Shown here piece by piece: positions 15,597-24,931 of a DNA stretch of 64,000 bases. The position numbers and the translations under genes were made by a program. Below the pieces are notes generated by a model. It saw only the letters and a program-made list of their open reading frames with translations. It was not told the DNA's origin and searched no databases. Each line of letters opens with the position of its first letter. The stretch's first letter is position 1. The DNA lies in the NCBI GenBank assembly GCA_002344005.1, contig DDTD01000005.1:79997-143996 (forward strand). The letters are read 5' to 3'. Source of the stretch: Ignavibacteria bacterium UBA2373 (lineage in GTDB: Bacteria; Bacteroidota; Ignavibacteria; Kapaibacteriales; UBA961).

Positions 15597-18131
15597 ATGC
15601 AACACTATGTACGTAATCGGGCATTATTGTTTATGGCTATGTTCTTTAGTTCTATCTACTTCGGCATTGCAGGCAATCCCGTGACGGTGACGGTAAAAGG
15701 GAATGGTGAAGGATTAGCGGATGTCATTGTACGCATTGAGCGCTCTCGCGATGCTATCAGTATGAGTAGCGAAGCCCTTGCCGAGCCAATACGCCGCCCC
15801 ATGAAATCGGTAAATACGAATGCCTCGGGTATTGCAATATTTGCTGATATTGAAGAAGGGAAATATCGTATTACCGCTGAAAAAATCGGCTGGAAACGTC
15901 AAGGAACTATCATTGATATGCGTGCAGGGGCTGCCAATATTGAGGTAGAATTACAAGAAAATGAAACACGTATGGAAGAAGTAACAGTGTTCGGTGCGGC
16001 TCGTCGCGAACAAAAAATCACCGAAGCACCTGCCGCGATTACTGTTGTTACACCTGTGGAGATTAATAAAGGGACTTCACATGGGCAAATCGGAAAATTG
16101 CTCGAAGGATTGCAAGGCGTGGACATTGCGCAATCGGGTATGAATGATTTTAGTATTAATACACGCGGGTTTAATAATTCGATCAATCGTCGTATGCTTG
16201 TGTTGATTGATGGACGTGATCCGTCCACACCGCTTCTGAATCTTGTGGAATGGAATTCATTTCAAACAGATATGGCGGATATTAAAAGTATTGAGGTTGT
16301 GCGCGGTCCCGGTTCTGCTCTCTATGGCTCCAATGCGTATAATGGCGTGATTAATATTACCACCTATTCGCCGCGTGATGTTCTTGGTACACGTGTTTCG
16401 GTGACAGGGGGCGAATATGAGACTTTTCGTATTACGGGTCGTCATGCTATGGCGGTGAATGATAATATTTCCTTTAAAATTAATGGTGGATATTCCACAC
16501 AACGCCAATCATGGGTGCGCTCGCGTACAGCCACATCCTTAGAATATCCGGGTTTGGCATTAGATTTAGCTGATGCCCCCACGGGACCTCCGGGTACATT
16601 TCGTGCAGGTATGTCCAATCGTATTTTAAGCATAGACTCATTAATTGATGCACATAAAAATGCTTTTAATTATTTTGGTACTGCGCGTATGGATTATCAT
16701 TTTTCAGATAAAGAGCGTGTTTTGGCTGAAATTGGTTATTCCGGTTATGGTAATGAATATTTTGTGAATCAAACAGGACGTATATTAATTCCTGAAGTAG
16801 AAAAACCTTTTGCGCGGCTTGCTTATAATTCCGAGCGATTTAATGTTCAAGGACATTATTATCGCCGTAATACACCCATTCCACAAATTGTGATGAATGC
16901 GCGTGCCACCTCTGCCGAACGTTCTGATGTGTATGTGATTGATGCTCAATGGAATAATAATTTCTTAGACAATAAGTTAAAAGTCATTCTTGGTGCTTCC
17001 CATGAATATCAGCATGTGAACACAACTATTATAGGTGCCACACCTTTATTAAGACCTGATAATCTTCATAATAATTTCAGCGGTATTTATGGTCAGGCAG
17101 AATATTCTTTGCTTGATAATCTGCAATTTGTGGGTGCTTTACGTTATGATCGTTCCACATTTTTTGAAGATCAGATTTCGCCGAAAGCTGCACTTGTTTA
17201 TACTCCCGTTTCGGGGCATACAGTCCGTGCAACGGTAAATCGTTCATTCTTGCGTCCGAGCTATGGTGATTTAAATCGCCGTTCACCCGCAGGAGGAGCC
17301 GTCAATGTTGCAAGTATTGATACATTAGTCAGTAAAGCATATAATGTGAATTCCTTAGGATTAACATCATTACCACAATGGAATTTGGGTAATTCTACGA
17401 TTAAACCCGAAGTGAGTATGTCCTATGAATTGGGGTATAAAGGAATTATTACAAAAGAATTATTTGTGACTGTTGATGCATATTATAATCGTCGTTCGAA
17501 TTTTATTTCTAATCCATTGGGTGGTCTTGCTCCCGGGGTATATACACCACTGAATTACGGGAATAGGTCTGCCGACTCCATGTTTGAAGCTTTAGTACTT
17601 GAACTATTGCGAAAAACAAATCCTAATGCTGTGAATATTCCAATTTCTCGTTTATCTATTGATCCCGTCACAGGAAAAGCTGCATTTATTGTCACCCCTA
17701 CGAATATTGGTTTGGTGAATGAATATGGTGTGGAAATTGGTGCAAATTATTATGTGAATGATTATGTATTACTTTCTGCCGATTATGCATGGTTAGGCAC
17801 AGAAGTGGTCGAAAATACTGTCAGTGCAAATAAGATTTTACCCAATACCTCGCCACATCGTATAACACTGAATGCAAGCTATACCGTTCCGCAACGTTAT
17901 GATGTGGGCGTGCAATTCCGTTATGTGGAAGGATTCCAATGGATAGCAGGTTTAATTGAAGGTTCTGTGCCTTCGTATGCAGTGTTGAATATTAATGCCG
18001 GTTACAATGTCATGGAGAAATTACGGCTTGGCGTTAATATTTTTAATGCGCTTGATCGTCGTCATTATCAAATTTTCGGCGGTACAATTTTACAGCGTTA
18101 TACAACAGCAACATTGTCGTATGAATTTTAA
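15597..18131 (+). CDS. TonB-dependent outer-membrane receptor with CarboxypepD-reg N-terminus
   Basis: This 844-residue outer-membrane receptor would import a scarce ligand using TonB energy. It has a signal peptide (ALLFMAMFFSSIYFGIAG), a carboxypeptidase-regulatory-like domain (VTVTVKGNGEGLADVIVRIE), a plug (EITKGTSHG-like start, GFNNSINRRMLVLIDGRD, SIEVVRGPGSALYGSNAYNGVINITT) and a barrel ending in TTATLSYEF with a terminal phenylalanine. The plug resembles that of vitamin B12/siderophore receptors, but the ligand cannot be told. The start at 15597 places the signal peptide at the N-terminus; an upstream in-frame start at 15555 would overlap the operator. It is followed by a strong terminator. 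Confidence 0.92.
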   Translation: MQHYVRNRALLFMAMFFSSIYFGIAGNPVTVTVKGNGEGLADVIVRIERSRDAISMSSEALAEPIRRPMKSVNTNASGIAIFADIEEGKYRITAEKIGWKRQGTIIDMRAGAANIEVELQENETRMEEVTVFGAARREQKITEAPAAITVVTPVEINKGTSHGQIGKLLEGLQGVDIAQSGMNDFSINTRGFNNSINRRMLVLIDGRDPSTPLLNLVEWNSFQTDMADIKSIEVVRGPGSALYGSNAYNGVINITTYSPRDVLGTRVSVTGGEYETFRITGRHAMAVNDNISFKINGGYSTQRQSWVRSRTATSLEYPGLALDLADAPTGPPGTFRAGMSNRILSIDSLIDAHKNAFNYFGTARMDYHFSDKERVLAEIGYSGYGNEYFVNQTGRILIPEVEKPFARLAYNSERFNVQGHYYRRNTPIPQIVMNARATSAERSDVYVIDAQWNNNFLDNKLKVILGASHEYQHVNTTIIGATPLLRPDNLHNNFSGIYGQAEYSLLDNLQFVGALRYDRSTFFEDQISPKAALVYTPVSGHTVRATVNRSFLRPSYGDLNRRSPAGGAVNVASIDTLVSKAYNVNSLGLTSLPQWNLGNSTIKPEVSMSYELGYKGIITKELFVTVDAYYNRRSNFISNPLGGLAPGVYTPLNYGNRSADSMFEALVLELLRKTNPNAVNIPISRLSIDPVTGKAAFIVTPTNIGLVNEYGVEIGANYYVNDYVLLSADYAWLGTEVVENTVSANKILPNTSPHRITLNASYTVPQRYDVGVQFRYVEGFQWIAGLIEGSVPSYAVLNINAGYNVMEKLRLGVNIFNALDRRHYQIFGGTILQRYTTATLSYEF

Positions 18132-18253
18132 TAGTGTTTTTACTGATGTTTTTCATAAGAAATTTGTCCTTTATGCTTAAATTTCTTTGAGTAATTCATA
18201 GTTGTCGATAATTTTTATCGTTGATGTCGCTCAAGAATAGAAAAAAATCTCAT

Positions 18254-18292
18254 AAAAAAAACAGCTCATGATTATCATGAGCTGTTTTTTTT
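18254..18292 (+). terminator. Bidirectional rho-independent terminator
   Basis: An ACAGCTCATGA / TCATGAGCTGT perfect stem with a TTA loop is flanked by an A-run on the left and a T-run on the right. It lies between the convergent TonB receptor and desaturase genes and can serve both. Confidence 0.9.
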
Positions 18293-18348
18293 GTATTACC
18301 GAAATAGAAGTCAATAATTTTACAAACTATCAAATCATTATGTAAGAA

Positions 18349-19227
18349 TTATGCATTGACTTGTTGTTGCTGACGTGCTTTTCTCATTAATCGCATAGAC
18401 ACCGTGCGCAAAGACGGGAAAAATGGCGCAATAATATATGCACGAATTATATATGTCCAAAAACCACGCTCTAATAATGATTTGTCAATTAAATGCTCAA
18501 CTTTGGCATGTGCTGCCGGTAATTCGCTCCAATGAGTATTGGCTCTTTGATGATGCACAGTATGCAAACCATTATTGAATAACATCCAATTTGTGATAGG
18601 ACTAACGAAATTGCGGGAATGATTATATTCTGATTCTTCATCGGCATGGACATGCTGAATGTAATTAAAAATCAAGACGGAAAACAATGCCACTTGATGC
18701 GGAATCACTATGTACAGTAATGCTTTTTGCCAATCAAGATATAATGCTCCGGCAAGAAATGCACCGAGTATCACATATTGGGAAGCAGATTGATAGAACT
18801 TGCTGCGATTACGTGCCCACAAATCACGCAAATAGCCCATAATAGGACTTTGTTGATAATAACTGCTAATTGTGGGATAGCTCAACAATGTGAAAATATT
18901 ATTACGTTCACTAATGCGATAGGTAATAGTGTGGTCACCTTCACGATTGTTGAATTTGTGATGATTGCGATTGTGCGTTGGAATCCATGCAAACACAGGA
19001 AAGCCATAAAATAGGGTTATCCAATAGTCGGTGAGAGTATTCAATGTTTGCGATTTCCACATCGGAACATGATTGTGATTATGCGCAATGACGGCTACCG
19101 TTATTGCCAAGTACAAACTTGTGATGTAAGAAATGGGATGAAAGCCATACGTCCATTGTCCGAAAAGAAGCAAGGTCGTAGCACTCAAAAATAGTATGGT
19201 CTTAATATCTGCTTTGTATTTTAGCAT
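18349..19227 (-). CDS. Membrane fatty acid desaturase / hydroxylase
   Basis: The 292-residue integral membrane enzyme has three histidine clusters of the di-iron desaturase family: HNHNH near residue 48, HNRNHH near residue 85, and HTVHH near residue 223, separated by pairs of membrane helices. Such enzymes introduce double bonds or hydroxyls into acyl chains using oxygen. The HADEE / NNGLHTVHHQ context resembles bacterial desaturases of complex lipids. It is monocistronic, with the terminator at 18254 downstream. Confidence 0.85.
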   Translation of the reverse strand: MLKYKADIKTILFLSATTLLLFGQWTYGFHPISYITSLYLAITVAVIAHNHNHVPMWKSQTLNTLTDYWITLFYGFPVFAWIPTHNRNHHKFNNREGDHTITYRISERNNIFTLLSYPTISSYYQQSPIMGYLRDLWARNRSKFYQSASQYVILGAFLAGALYLDWQKALLYIVIPHQVALFSVLIFNYIQHVHADEESEYNHSRNFVSPITNWMLFNNGLHTVHHQRANTHWSELPAAHAKVEHLIDKSLLERGFWTYIIRAYIIAPFFPSLRTVSMRLMRKARQQQQVNA

Positions 19228-19321
19228 ATTGCCTCAAATATAAATTGAAAAATTACATACTAATATACGTTTTTTAGACGAGAGTATCATCACATGAGAT
19301 GAAGTTTCTGATAAGTTGCTT

Positions 19322-20857
19322 TCATTCTTCATTATCATTCCAGTCCTCATCCGGCTTCATGGTAAACATGCTGCGCAGCAAATCGCCAAAAGCAAAGCCG
19401 GGAGCCGTGTCATTTATGTCAGTGAGTGACTTACTGAGTAAGGAATATTCGGCAAGCCCATGTAAAACAAACTCCATCATAAAGTAATAGTCTTTGTCCG
19501 TTATATCGGGAAGAGTGCGCCGTACAATGTCACCTAAGCCCGGTATAGAATCCAATAATGTTGTGTAGTGTTGTGAAGAAATATCCGACGGAAATGTCAC
19601 AGAGTTTCCTGCAGCAAACCATTCAACCACAACCGTATAAGGGTTGTTTTTTGCATTGCGCTTAAAGGATTCGGGATTGGGAAAATAATGGCTGAAGAGT
19701 GCACGTATCGCTTTGCCTATGAGTATTTGTGCAACGGTAAAAGCACCTTCTTGCTCACCTTCATATACTAATTCCACTTTGCCTGTGATACTTGGTATAA
19801 TTCCAATACAATCGCTCATGCGTACCATAACATGGTCTTCACGTGTCAACAAAGCTCTGCGCTCGGCAGCACTGTACAAGTTTTCTGCGGCAGAAATTGT
19901 TAATCGCGCGGAAACGCCACTTTTCTGATCTACATATTCACTTTTACGTGCTTCGAACGCAATATATTCGACAAGCAACTTTGCCGCCGAAGGACAATAT
20001 ACTTGTTCTTTTTGCTCCGGCGTGGGCTGTGCCTCTTGGTCGGTTATATGCTGGGCAATTGTCGGTGATTTTGGATAATGTGTGAGGATCTGACTGTCTA
20101 TTCTGTCTTTGAGTGGTGTGACAATAGCACCTCGATTAGTATAATCTTCAGGATTTGCAGTAAATATGAGAGCTATATCCAATGGTAATCGCATGGTAAA
20201 ACCACGAATTTGTATATCGGATTCCTGCAAAATATTAAATAAAGCTACTTGTATTCTTGGTTGAAGATCGGGTAATTCATTGATAACAAAAATGGAACGA
20301 TGTGAACGCGGAATAAGCCCAAAATGGATAACACGCTCATCAGAATATGGCAATTTGAGTGATGCTGCTTTGATAGGATCAACATCGCCGATGAGGTCTG
20401 CAATAGACACATCCGGTGTGGCTAATTTTTCAATATAACGCTGCGAACGATGTAACCATGCGATAGGCGTTTTATCACCATATTCGGTAATGCAATCCAG
20501 AGCATAACGCGACAAAGGAGCTAAGGGGTCATCATGTATTTCGGAGCCGGCAATATATGGAATCCATTCATCCAGAACATTAACTAATAACCGTGCAATA
20601 CGTGTTTTTGCCTGACCACGTAATCCCAAAAGAATCATAGTATGGCGCGAAAGAATTGCTCTTTCTATATCGGGAATTACCGTGTGTTCATAACCGAAGA
20701 TACCATGAAAAGGTGTTTCTCCGTTCTGTAATTTATGGCGTAAATTATTGCGCATTTCATCACGAATGCTAAGAGATGTATAACCTGATGAACGCAAGTC
20801 ACCAAGGGTTGTTATATCATGGCGATGTGCATATATGGTAGAGTGTGAGGTCATCAT
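19322..20857 (-). CDS. Magnesium-chelatase ChlI-like / sigma-54-interacting-type AAA+ ATPase
   Basis: The 511-residue protein belongs to the MoxR/ChlI branch of AAA+ ATPases (COG1239-like). It has a variant P-loop, LLGLRGQAKTR, near residue 77, then GSEIHDDPLAP, IADLIGDVDP, the sensor segment IFVINELPDLQPRIQVALFNILQE, and TANPEDYTNRGAIVTPLKDRID. The conserved GK of the P-loop is AK here, which I believe is normal for this subgroup. Relatives usually pair with a VWA-domain protein encoded next door, but neither neighbour has one. No tetrapyrrole genes are nearby, so the chelatase name should not be taken as function. Confidence 0.8.
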   Translation of the reverse strand: MMTSHSTIYAHRHDITTLGDLRSSGYTSLSIRDEMRNNLRHKLQNGETPFHGIFGYEHTVIPDIERAILSRHTMILLGLRGQAKTRIARLLVNVLDEWIPYIAGSEIHDDPLAPLSRYALDCITEYGDKTPIAWLHRSQRYIEKLATPDVSIADLIGDVDPIKAASLKLPYSDERVIHFGLIPRSHRSIFVINELPDLQPRIQVALFNILQESDIQIRGFTMRLPLDIALIFTANPEDYTNRGAIVTPLKDRIDSQILTHYPKSPTIAQHITDQEAQPTPEQKEQVYCPSAAKLLVEYIAFEARKSEYVDQKSGVSARLTISAAENLYSAAERRALLTREDHVMVRMSDCIGIIPSITGKVELVYEGEQEGAFTVAQILIGKAIRALFSHYFPNPESFKRNAKNNPYTVVVEWFAAGNSVTFPSDISSQHYTTLLDSIPGLGDIVRRTLPDITDKDYYFMMEFVLHGLAEYSLLSKSLTDINDTAPGFAFGDLLRSMFTMKPDEDWNDNEE

Positions 20858-20932
20858 AAATCCGGTGGTATATGTGAAATATTAGCTCGTATAGTCGTTT
20901 ACCGAGTTAATTCATTGTCCTTAGCCAAAGCG

Positions 20933-20970
20933 AAAAAAAATGCCCGATGACATAATGCCATCGAGCATTC
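20933..20970 (-). terminator. Rho-independent terminator for the LysE gene
   Basis: On the minus strand, AATGCTCGATGGC and GTCATCGGGCATT form an imperfect stem followed by a run of T. It begins 30 bases after the stop of the LysE-family gene. Confidence 0.75.
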
Positions 20971-20999
20971 TCACACTATCAGATATAGAAAAAATTGCG

Positions 21000-21722
21000 T
21001 CAAAAAGCAAAGAGTAAACGAGCAATCTCCGAACTTTTGCTGAACAATACCCTATAACCGAGTAATGTTCCTGCTCCAATCATGGTAAAGCCGGCAAAAC
21101 GATGCAAACGAAGTGTAAATTCGGGTGAAAAACGTTCTTTATAGAAAATGACAATTTTAAGAATTGAGTATAGCCATCCGAAATTACCCAGACCGAAGCC
21201 GATAGAAAAGAGCAGGCAATTTATGGCAGTATTTTCAAAAAATGAGGAATGCTGGATTACCATAGAGGTATAAGCGAGAGAGGGAAGGAATGTGGGATTG
21301 GCTATGTTCATAAGAGCTATGGCTATACCGATAAAAAACGGACCATTCTTTTTAAGCCTTTCGGCAATAACACGTAAGCGACTTGGTTCTCTACTCTGCT
21401 GTAAGCATTGTTGTTGTGCACGAGAAGAGCGTAATTCCATAATACCATATCCTACGAGCATAAGAACGCACACAACTTGGAACATAACCATCGCAAGAGG
21501 ATAATCCCCAAAAAACGCTTCCAATGAGGAAGAAAGCGCAGATGTTGCAAGCATTGCAAAGAGACAATAGAATAAATCCATTACCCCCGCACCGAGTCCG
21601 ATGAGCACTCCACCACGCTCATCACCCCGTAAACCTGCTTTTAATGTTGTCACACCTACCGGTCCCGGTGGAACGGCAAGTACAAATCCTACAATTGTTC
21701 CGAGCAGTAAAGAAAATACCAT
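21000..21722 (-). CDS. LysE/RhtB-family exporter
   Basis: The 240-residue protein has about six membrane helices and the family N-terminus LLLGTIVGFVLAVPPGPVGVTTLKAGLRG, where PPGPVG is the LysE-family signature, and a later ALMNIANPTFLPSLAYTSMV in the conserved NP position. LysE proteins export amino acids or other small solutes; the substrate here is unknown. It has its own terminator downstream and a 26-base near-perfect palindrome 76 bases upstream of its start. Confidence 0.85.
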   Translation of the reverse strand: MVFSLLLGTIVGFVLAVPPGPVGVTTLKAGLRGDERGGVLIGLGAGVMDLFYCLFAMLATSALSSSLEAFFGDYPLAMVMFQVVCVLMLVGYGIMELRSSRAQQQCLQQSREPSRLRVIAERLKKNGPFFIGIAIALMNIANPTFLPSLAYTSMVIQHSSFFENTAINCLLFSIGFGLGNFGWLYSILKIVIFYKERFSPEFTLRLHRFAGFTMIGAGTLLGYRVLFSKSSEIARLLFAF

Positions 21723-21797
21723 CCACTACCCCTTTCTTATAGTTTTTGTGAAAAAAAGCATATTCCTCCATAAACAGCAAGGGCATCCAAATGCCTG

Positions 21798-21823
21798 TCA
21801 GTGTGTAAATATTTGCACACTGA
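21798..21823. promoter_or_regulatory. 26-base near-perfect palindrome upstream of the LysE gene
   Basis: The arms TCAGTGTG and CACACTGA flank T-AAATATTT-G, so only one base pair of the whole 26-base stretch is mismatched. It lies between the LysE gene start (21722) and the stop of the glycosyltransferase-like gene (21918). With no T-run after it on either strand it is not a standard terminator; an operator for the exporter gene is the simplest reading. Confidence 0.5.
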
Positions 21824-21917
21824 GTTTCAGCGAACATAAGGAAAATATATGGAGTATGCAAGAAATAAAGTTATTTTTTTTTAATTTTTGTCCAAAATCA
21901 TCCATGAATCACCCAAA

Positions 21918-22709
21918 TTATCGCCCTGTTAAAGCCATTTTGATGGATCTTCGCCATGAAGGGGGGACTAAGCGGAATAGGCGTGAACGAAGCAATTTCC
22001 CTTGCCAAATAGCGCGTTCTTTCAGGTTCATCACTCGGCGATTTTCAAGAGATGGCTCTATTCCAAGACTGCATATTGCCCGATAAGCATTGTATTCCCA
22101 TACACCTTTGATAACCGTATTAAGTACAGGAAAGTAATCGTGATATGTAGAGTAAAACTTATCGTAAGCATCAGAGCGTATAGTTGCAAATGTCTCAAAT
22201 TGCCAAGCATTTTCACCTTTGACCAATAAAGTGCGCAATACATCCTTTTTGAACAGTGATAACACAACAGATGCGCGGTATAAGGTGCCGGGAGAAACAA
22301 TGCCTATACGGTCATTATAGGGCTTATCCGGCGGGGTTGAAGGATTGAATCGCAGGTAATTGCAATCATTGTCCATTGCCCATATCAAAAGGTTATACAC
22401 TTTATCAGCATGGACATATTGATGCAACATAAGATCCTCAAGAAACAACAGCACATAGTCATGCGGTAAAGCATCAATGGCGGCAAGCACATTGTCAGAC
22501 CATGAAACGTCTTCGCCAATAGCCAAGGGTTTCACATCCTCAAAATCAGGTTGTGCATAATTGGTTAGCAGATAAGTATCGCATGGACATTCTTGCCAAA
22601 AGCGATGATACAGAGAAAAAAATGGTTGCCACAAATCGCTGTAAGCATCGCAGGATACCACAAGTACCGCACAGCGTTGACGTAAAAGAGTATTATCGGT
22701 TGAAGTCAT
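21918..22709 (-). CDS. Glycosyltransferase-like protein
   Basis: With the ATG at 22709 (MTSTDNTLLRQRCAVLVVSCDAYSDLW) the protein has 263 residues; the frame runs further upstream, but that part overlaps the divergent promoter region and gene. CAVLVVSCDAYSDLWQPFF and later HDYVLLFLEDLML resemble the first strand and the metal-binding acidic motif of GT-A fold enzymes. The C-terminus is basic and aromatic. I recall similar proteins in polysaccharide clusters, but no such cluster surrounds it here. No membrane segment is evident. The assignment is tentative. Confidence 0.55.
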   Translation of the reverse strand: MTSTDNTLLRQRCAVLVVSCDAYSDLWQPFFSLYHRFWQECPCDTYLLTNYAQPDFEDVKPLAIGEDVSWSDNVLAAIDALPHDYVLLFLEDLMLHQYVHADKVYNLLIWAMDNDCNYLRFNPSTPPDKPYNDRIGIVSPGTLYRASVVLSLFKKDVLRTLLVKGENAWQFETFATIRSDAYDKFYSTYHDYFPVLNTVIKGVWEYNAYRAICSLGIEPSLENRRVMNLKERAIWQGKLLRSRLFRLVPPSWRRSIKMALTGR

Positions 22710-22859
22710 GATATTATCAAAACAAATTGTATATGACAAATATAGAAAACTTCTGCATCCAAATAGGCGAAAGCAGGAAAAAAAGTGTAATTCATGAGGA
22801 AAACGTATATTCGTATGCAGTGAAAACAATAGATTAACGGTTTGTAGCTTTTTTTGACT

Positions 22860-23750
22860 ATGATGATACATACATTGATAGGTATTCTGCTTCTTACTTT
22901 TGTCATGTGCGGATGTGGCAGTCCTACCCAAACACTCACACTTCGACACAGTGTACGAAGACCTGCATTATTGCACCTTGATGCAATTCAGGCAATTATC
23001 ATTGGGAAAGTACAAAATGACAATAAAACCTACCCGCACACAGAACGCTTACGCTCCGCAATTCGAGAGAAATTTATCCGAAGCGGAACATATCCTGTTT
23101 TAGAAGAAGATGATTCCAAAGCTCAGACGGCAACCTTACTTTCGATAAATGTAGAAGATATGAGCCATAAGGAATCATACGATACCACTCATGCTTCACA
23201 ACAAAATGTACTCGGGCTGACTCTATTACCGGAAATTAGCAAAAAAGAAGAAAAGCATATCACAATTCACTGCCGCTTAATTGATAAAAAAAATTACGGG
23301 ATACTTGCCGTAAAATCGTTTTCCAAACATATAGTGAAAAACAAAGCGGAAATGCGCACATGGGAGCAATTGGAAATGCAGGCGACTGATGATATTGCTG
23401 CATCCGTTGTCGGTTGGATAGCTCCCTATGAAGATATGCTTGAATTTGCCTTGCTTGAGGACAATAATGCTCCATATATTACAAACTCTAATGCAATGGT
23501 ATTAGAAAAAAATTATACACAAGCATTAGATATTCTCAAAAAAACTACCGACACTGCACAATTCAATCCCGACTATCACAAAGCATGGTATAATATGGGG
23601 TGCTTGTATGTAATACTTAATCAGTATGACAATGCTAAACAATGTTTTGAAAGGGCATCGAACATGGTAACCAATGAACAGCTGTATAGTGATAAACTAT
23701 CGCTTATCACACAATTATTAAAAGAAAAAGAACAAAAACAAAATAAATAA
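22860..23750 (+). CDS. Lipoprotein with tetratricopeptide-like C-terminus
   Basis: The 296-residue protein begins MMIHTLIGILLLTFVMCGCGSPTQT, a lipoprotein signal with cysteine at the cleavage site. The middle is unassigned (IIIGKVQNDNKTYPHTERLRSAIREKF is reminiscent of proteins that measure out-of-family surface lipoproteins). The C-terminus has one to two TPR units: MVLEKNYTQALDILKKTT and HKAWYNMGCLYVILNQYDNAKQCFERA. An in-frame TTG at 22854 is a less likely start. It is followed after 5 bases by the Crp/Fnr gene. Confidence 0.7.
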   Translation: MMIHTLIGILLLTFVMCGCGSPTQTLTLRHSVRRPALLHLDAIQAIIIGKVQNDNKTYPHTERLRSAIREKFIRSGTYPVLEEDDSKAQTATLLSINVEDMSHKESYDTTHASQQNVLGLTLLPEISKKEEKHITIHCRLIDKKNYGILAVKSFSKHIVKNKAEMRTWEQLEMQATDDIAASVVGWIAPYEDMLEFALLEDNNAPYITNSNAMVLEKNYTQALDILKKTTDTAQFNPDYHKAWYNMGCLYVILNQYDNAKQCFERASNMVTNEQLYSDKLSLITQLLKEKEQKQNK

Positions 23751-23755
23751 ATACT

Positions 23756-24346
23756 ATGGAAGCGATACATACTTACTATACTTCGCTGTTTATTGAAGCG
23801 ATTGAACAGATAGTTACGCTTTCCCCAAAAGAGCGGAAGGACATTTTTGATATATCCGTCATAAAAGCATATAAAAAAAAAGAAATGATTATTCGTCAAG
23901 GCAATCGTTTTGACAATGAAGTGTTTATTTTGGAAGGAATTGTTCGAGGATATTATGACACCTATAATTCAAAAGAAGTCACTGTGGAGTTTTTTCAAGG
24001 ACCTGCCGTTACTGCACCATGGTTTACGCGTACTTTTAATCATTACAGCAGTATCAATTATCAATCATTAACGCCGACGGTAACTTTAGAAATTCATGCC
24101 GAAAATTTTGATTCACTTATGAAAAAATCTGTAGCCATCAATAAGTGGGCAACAGGTATTACCCAAGCTGAACTAATGAGAAAAACTCAAAGAGAAATAT
24201 TATTACTTACAAAAAATGCAGAAGAACGATTTGCAGTATTTCGACAAATGTTTACTTCCTTAGAAAATCATATAGCCCTTAGTCATATAGCTTCGTATCT
24301 TGGAATTACGCAAGTATCATTAAGTCGGCTTCGTTCTAAAAAGTAA
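23756..24346 (+). CDS. Crp/Fnr-family transcriptional regulator
   Basis: The 196-residue protein has an N-terminal cyclic-nucleotide-binding-type fold (KAYKKKEMIIRQGNRFDNEVFILEGIVRGYY) and a C-terminal helix-turn-helix (ISHIASYLGITQVSLSRLR-like: ALSHIASYLGITQVSLSRLRSKK). This form is common in Bacteroidota, where the cNMP-contact residues are usually not conserved. It is co-transcribed with the TPR lipoprotein. Its targets are unknown; the TonB receptor at 27176 with an inverted repeat upstream is one candidate. Confidence 0.88.
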   Translation: MEAIHTYYTSLFIEAIEQIVTLSPKERKDIFDISVIKAYKKKEMIIRQGNRFDNEVFILEGIVRGYYDTYNSKEVTVEFFQGPAVTAPWFTRTFNHYSSINYQSLTPTVTLEIHAENFDSLMKKSVAINKWATGITQAELMRKTQREILLLTKNAEERFAVFRQMFTSLENHIALSHIASYLGITQVSLSRLRSKK

Positions 24347-24505
24347 AGCAGTCTCAACCGCTGTATGTAACTAAACCGTACTACATTTGTTACTTTCCTA
24401 AAACATACTGTAAAGATTAATGAAAAATTTTAATGATACATTAAACAAAGAAGAGAGTAATTGTAACGTGTAATTATTTACTAAATTGAAACATAAAAAA
24501 GTCAA

Positions 24506-24931
24506 ATGAAACAACTAAGATATGTAGTGCCAAAAATCAAGGCAACAATTTTTCCATATTTCTTTTGCATAATGATAATCTCTTTACTCAATGCATGTGG
24601 TGTGGAACCCGGAGAGGGCGGTTTGGCTACGATACGTGGTAAAGTGTATGGATATGACATAAACAGCGCAGGACGTATTCTCGATAGTGGTTATGTGGGG
24701 GATAGACGTGTTTATATTGCCTATGGCAATCACACATGGGCTGATGATGATGTTCGTACTTCATATACAGGCGAATATGCATTTAGAGGATTACAAAAAG
24801 GTACATATACTCTGTGGGTATTTTCGCAATGCGACACCTGTCCTTTTGATCTTAACTATGTGAAAAAGGAAGTTCAAATTACATCTGATAAACAAGAATT
24901 AGTTGTCCCTGATTTTATTATTTATGATTAA
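24506..24931 (+). CDS. Small lipoprotein with carboxypeptidase-regulatory-like fold
   Basis: The 141-residue protein has a signal ending MIISLLNACGVEP, a clear lipobox, followed by a compact beta domain (ATIRGKVYGYDI ... DRRVYIAYG ... TGEYAFRGLQKGTYTLWVFSQCDTCPFD). The GEYAFRGLQKGTYTL part is typical of CarboxypepD-reg/SpaA-like domains. It overlaps the start of the VTC gene by 8 bases, so it belongs to that cluster. Confidence 0.75.
   Translation: MKQLRYVVPKIKATIFPYFFCIMIISLLNACGVEPGEGGLATIRGKVYGYDINSAGRILDSGYVGDRRVYIAYGNHTWADDDVRTSYTGEYAFRGLQKGTYTLWVFSQCDTCPFDLNYVKKEVQITSDKQELVVPDFIIYD

Noticed and set aside
19322..20857. True magnesium chelatase for chlorophyll synthesis.
   Set aside because: No other tetrapyrrole or photosynthesis genes are present, and the P-loop variant fits the broader MoxR-like group.
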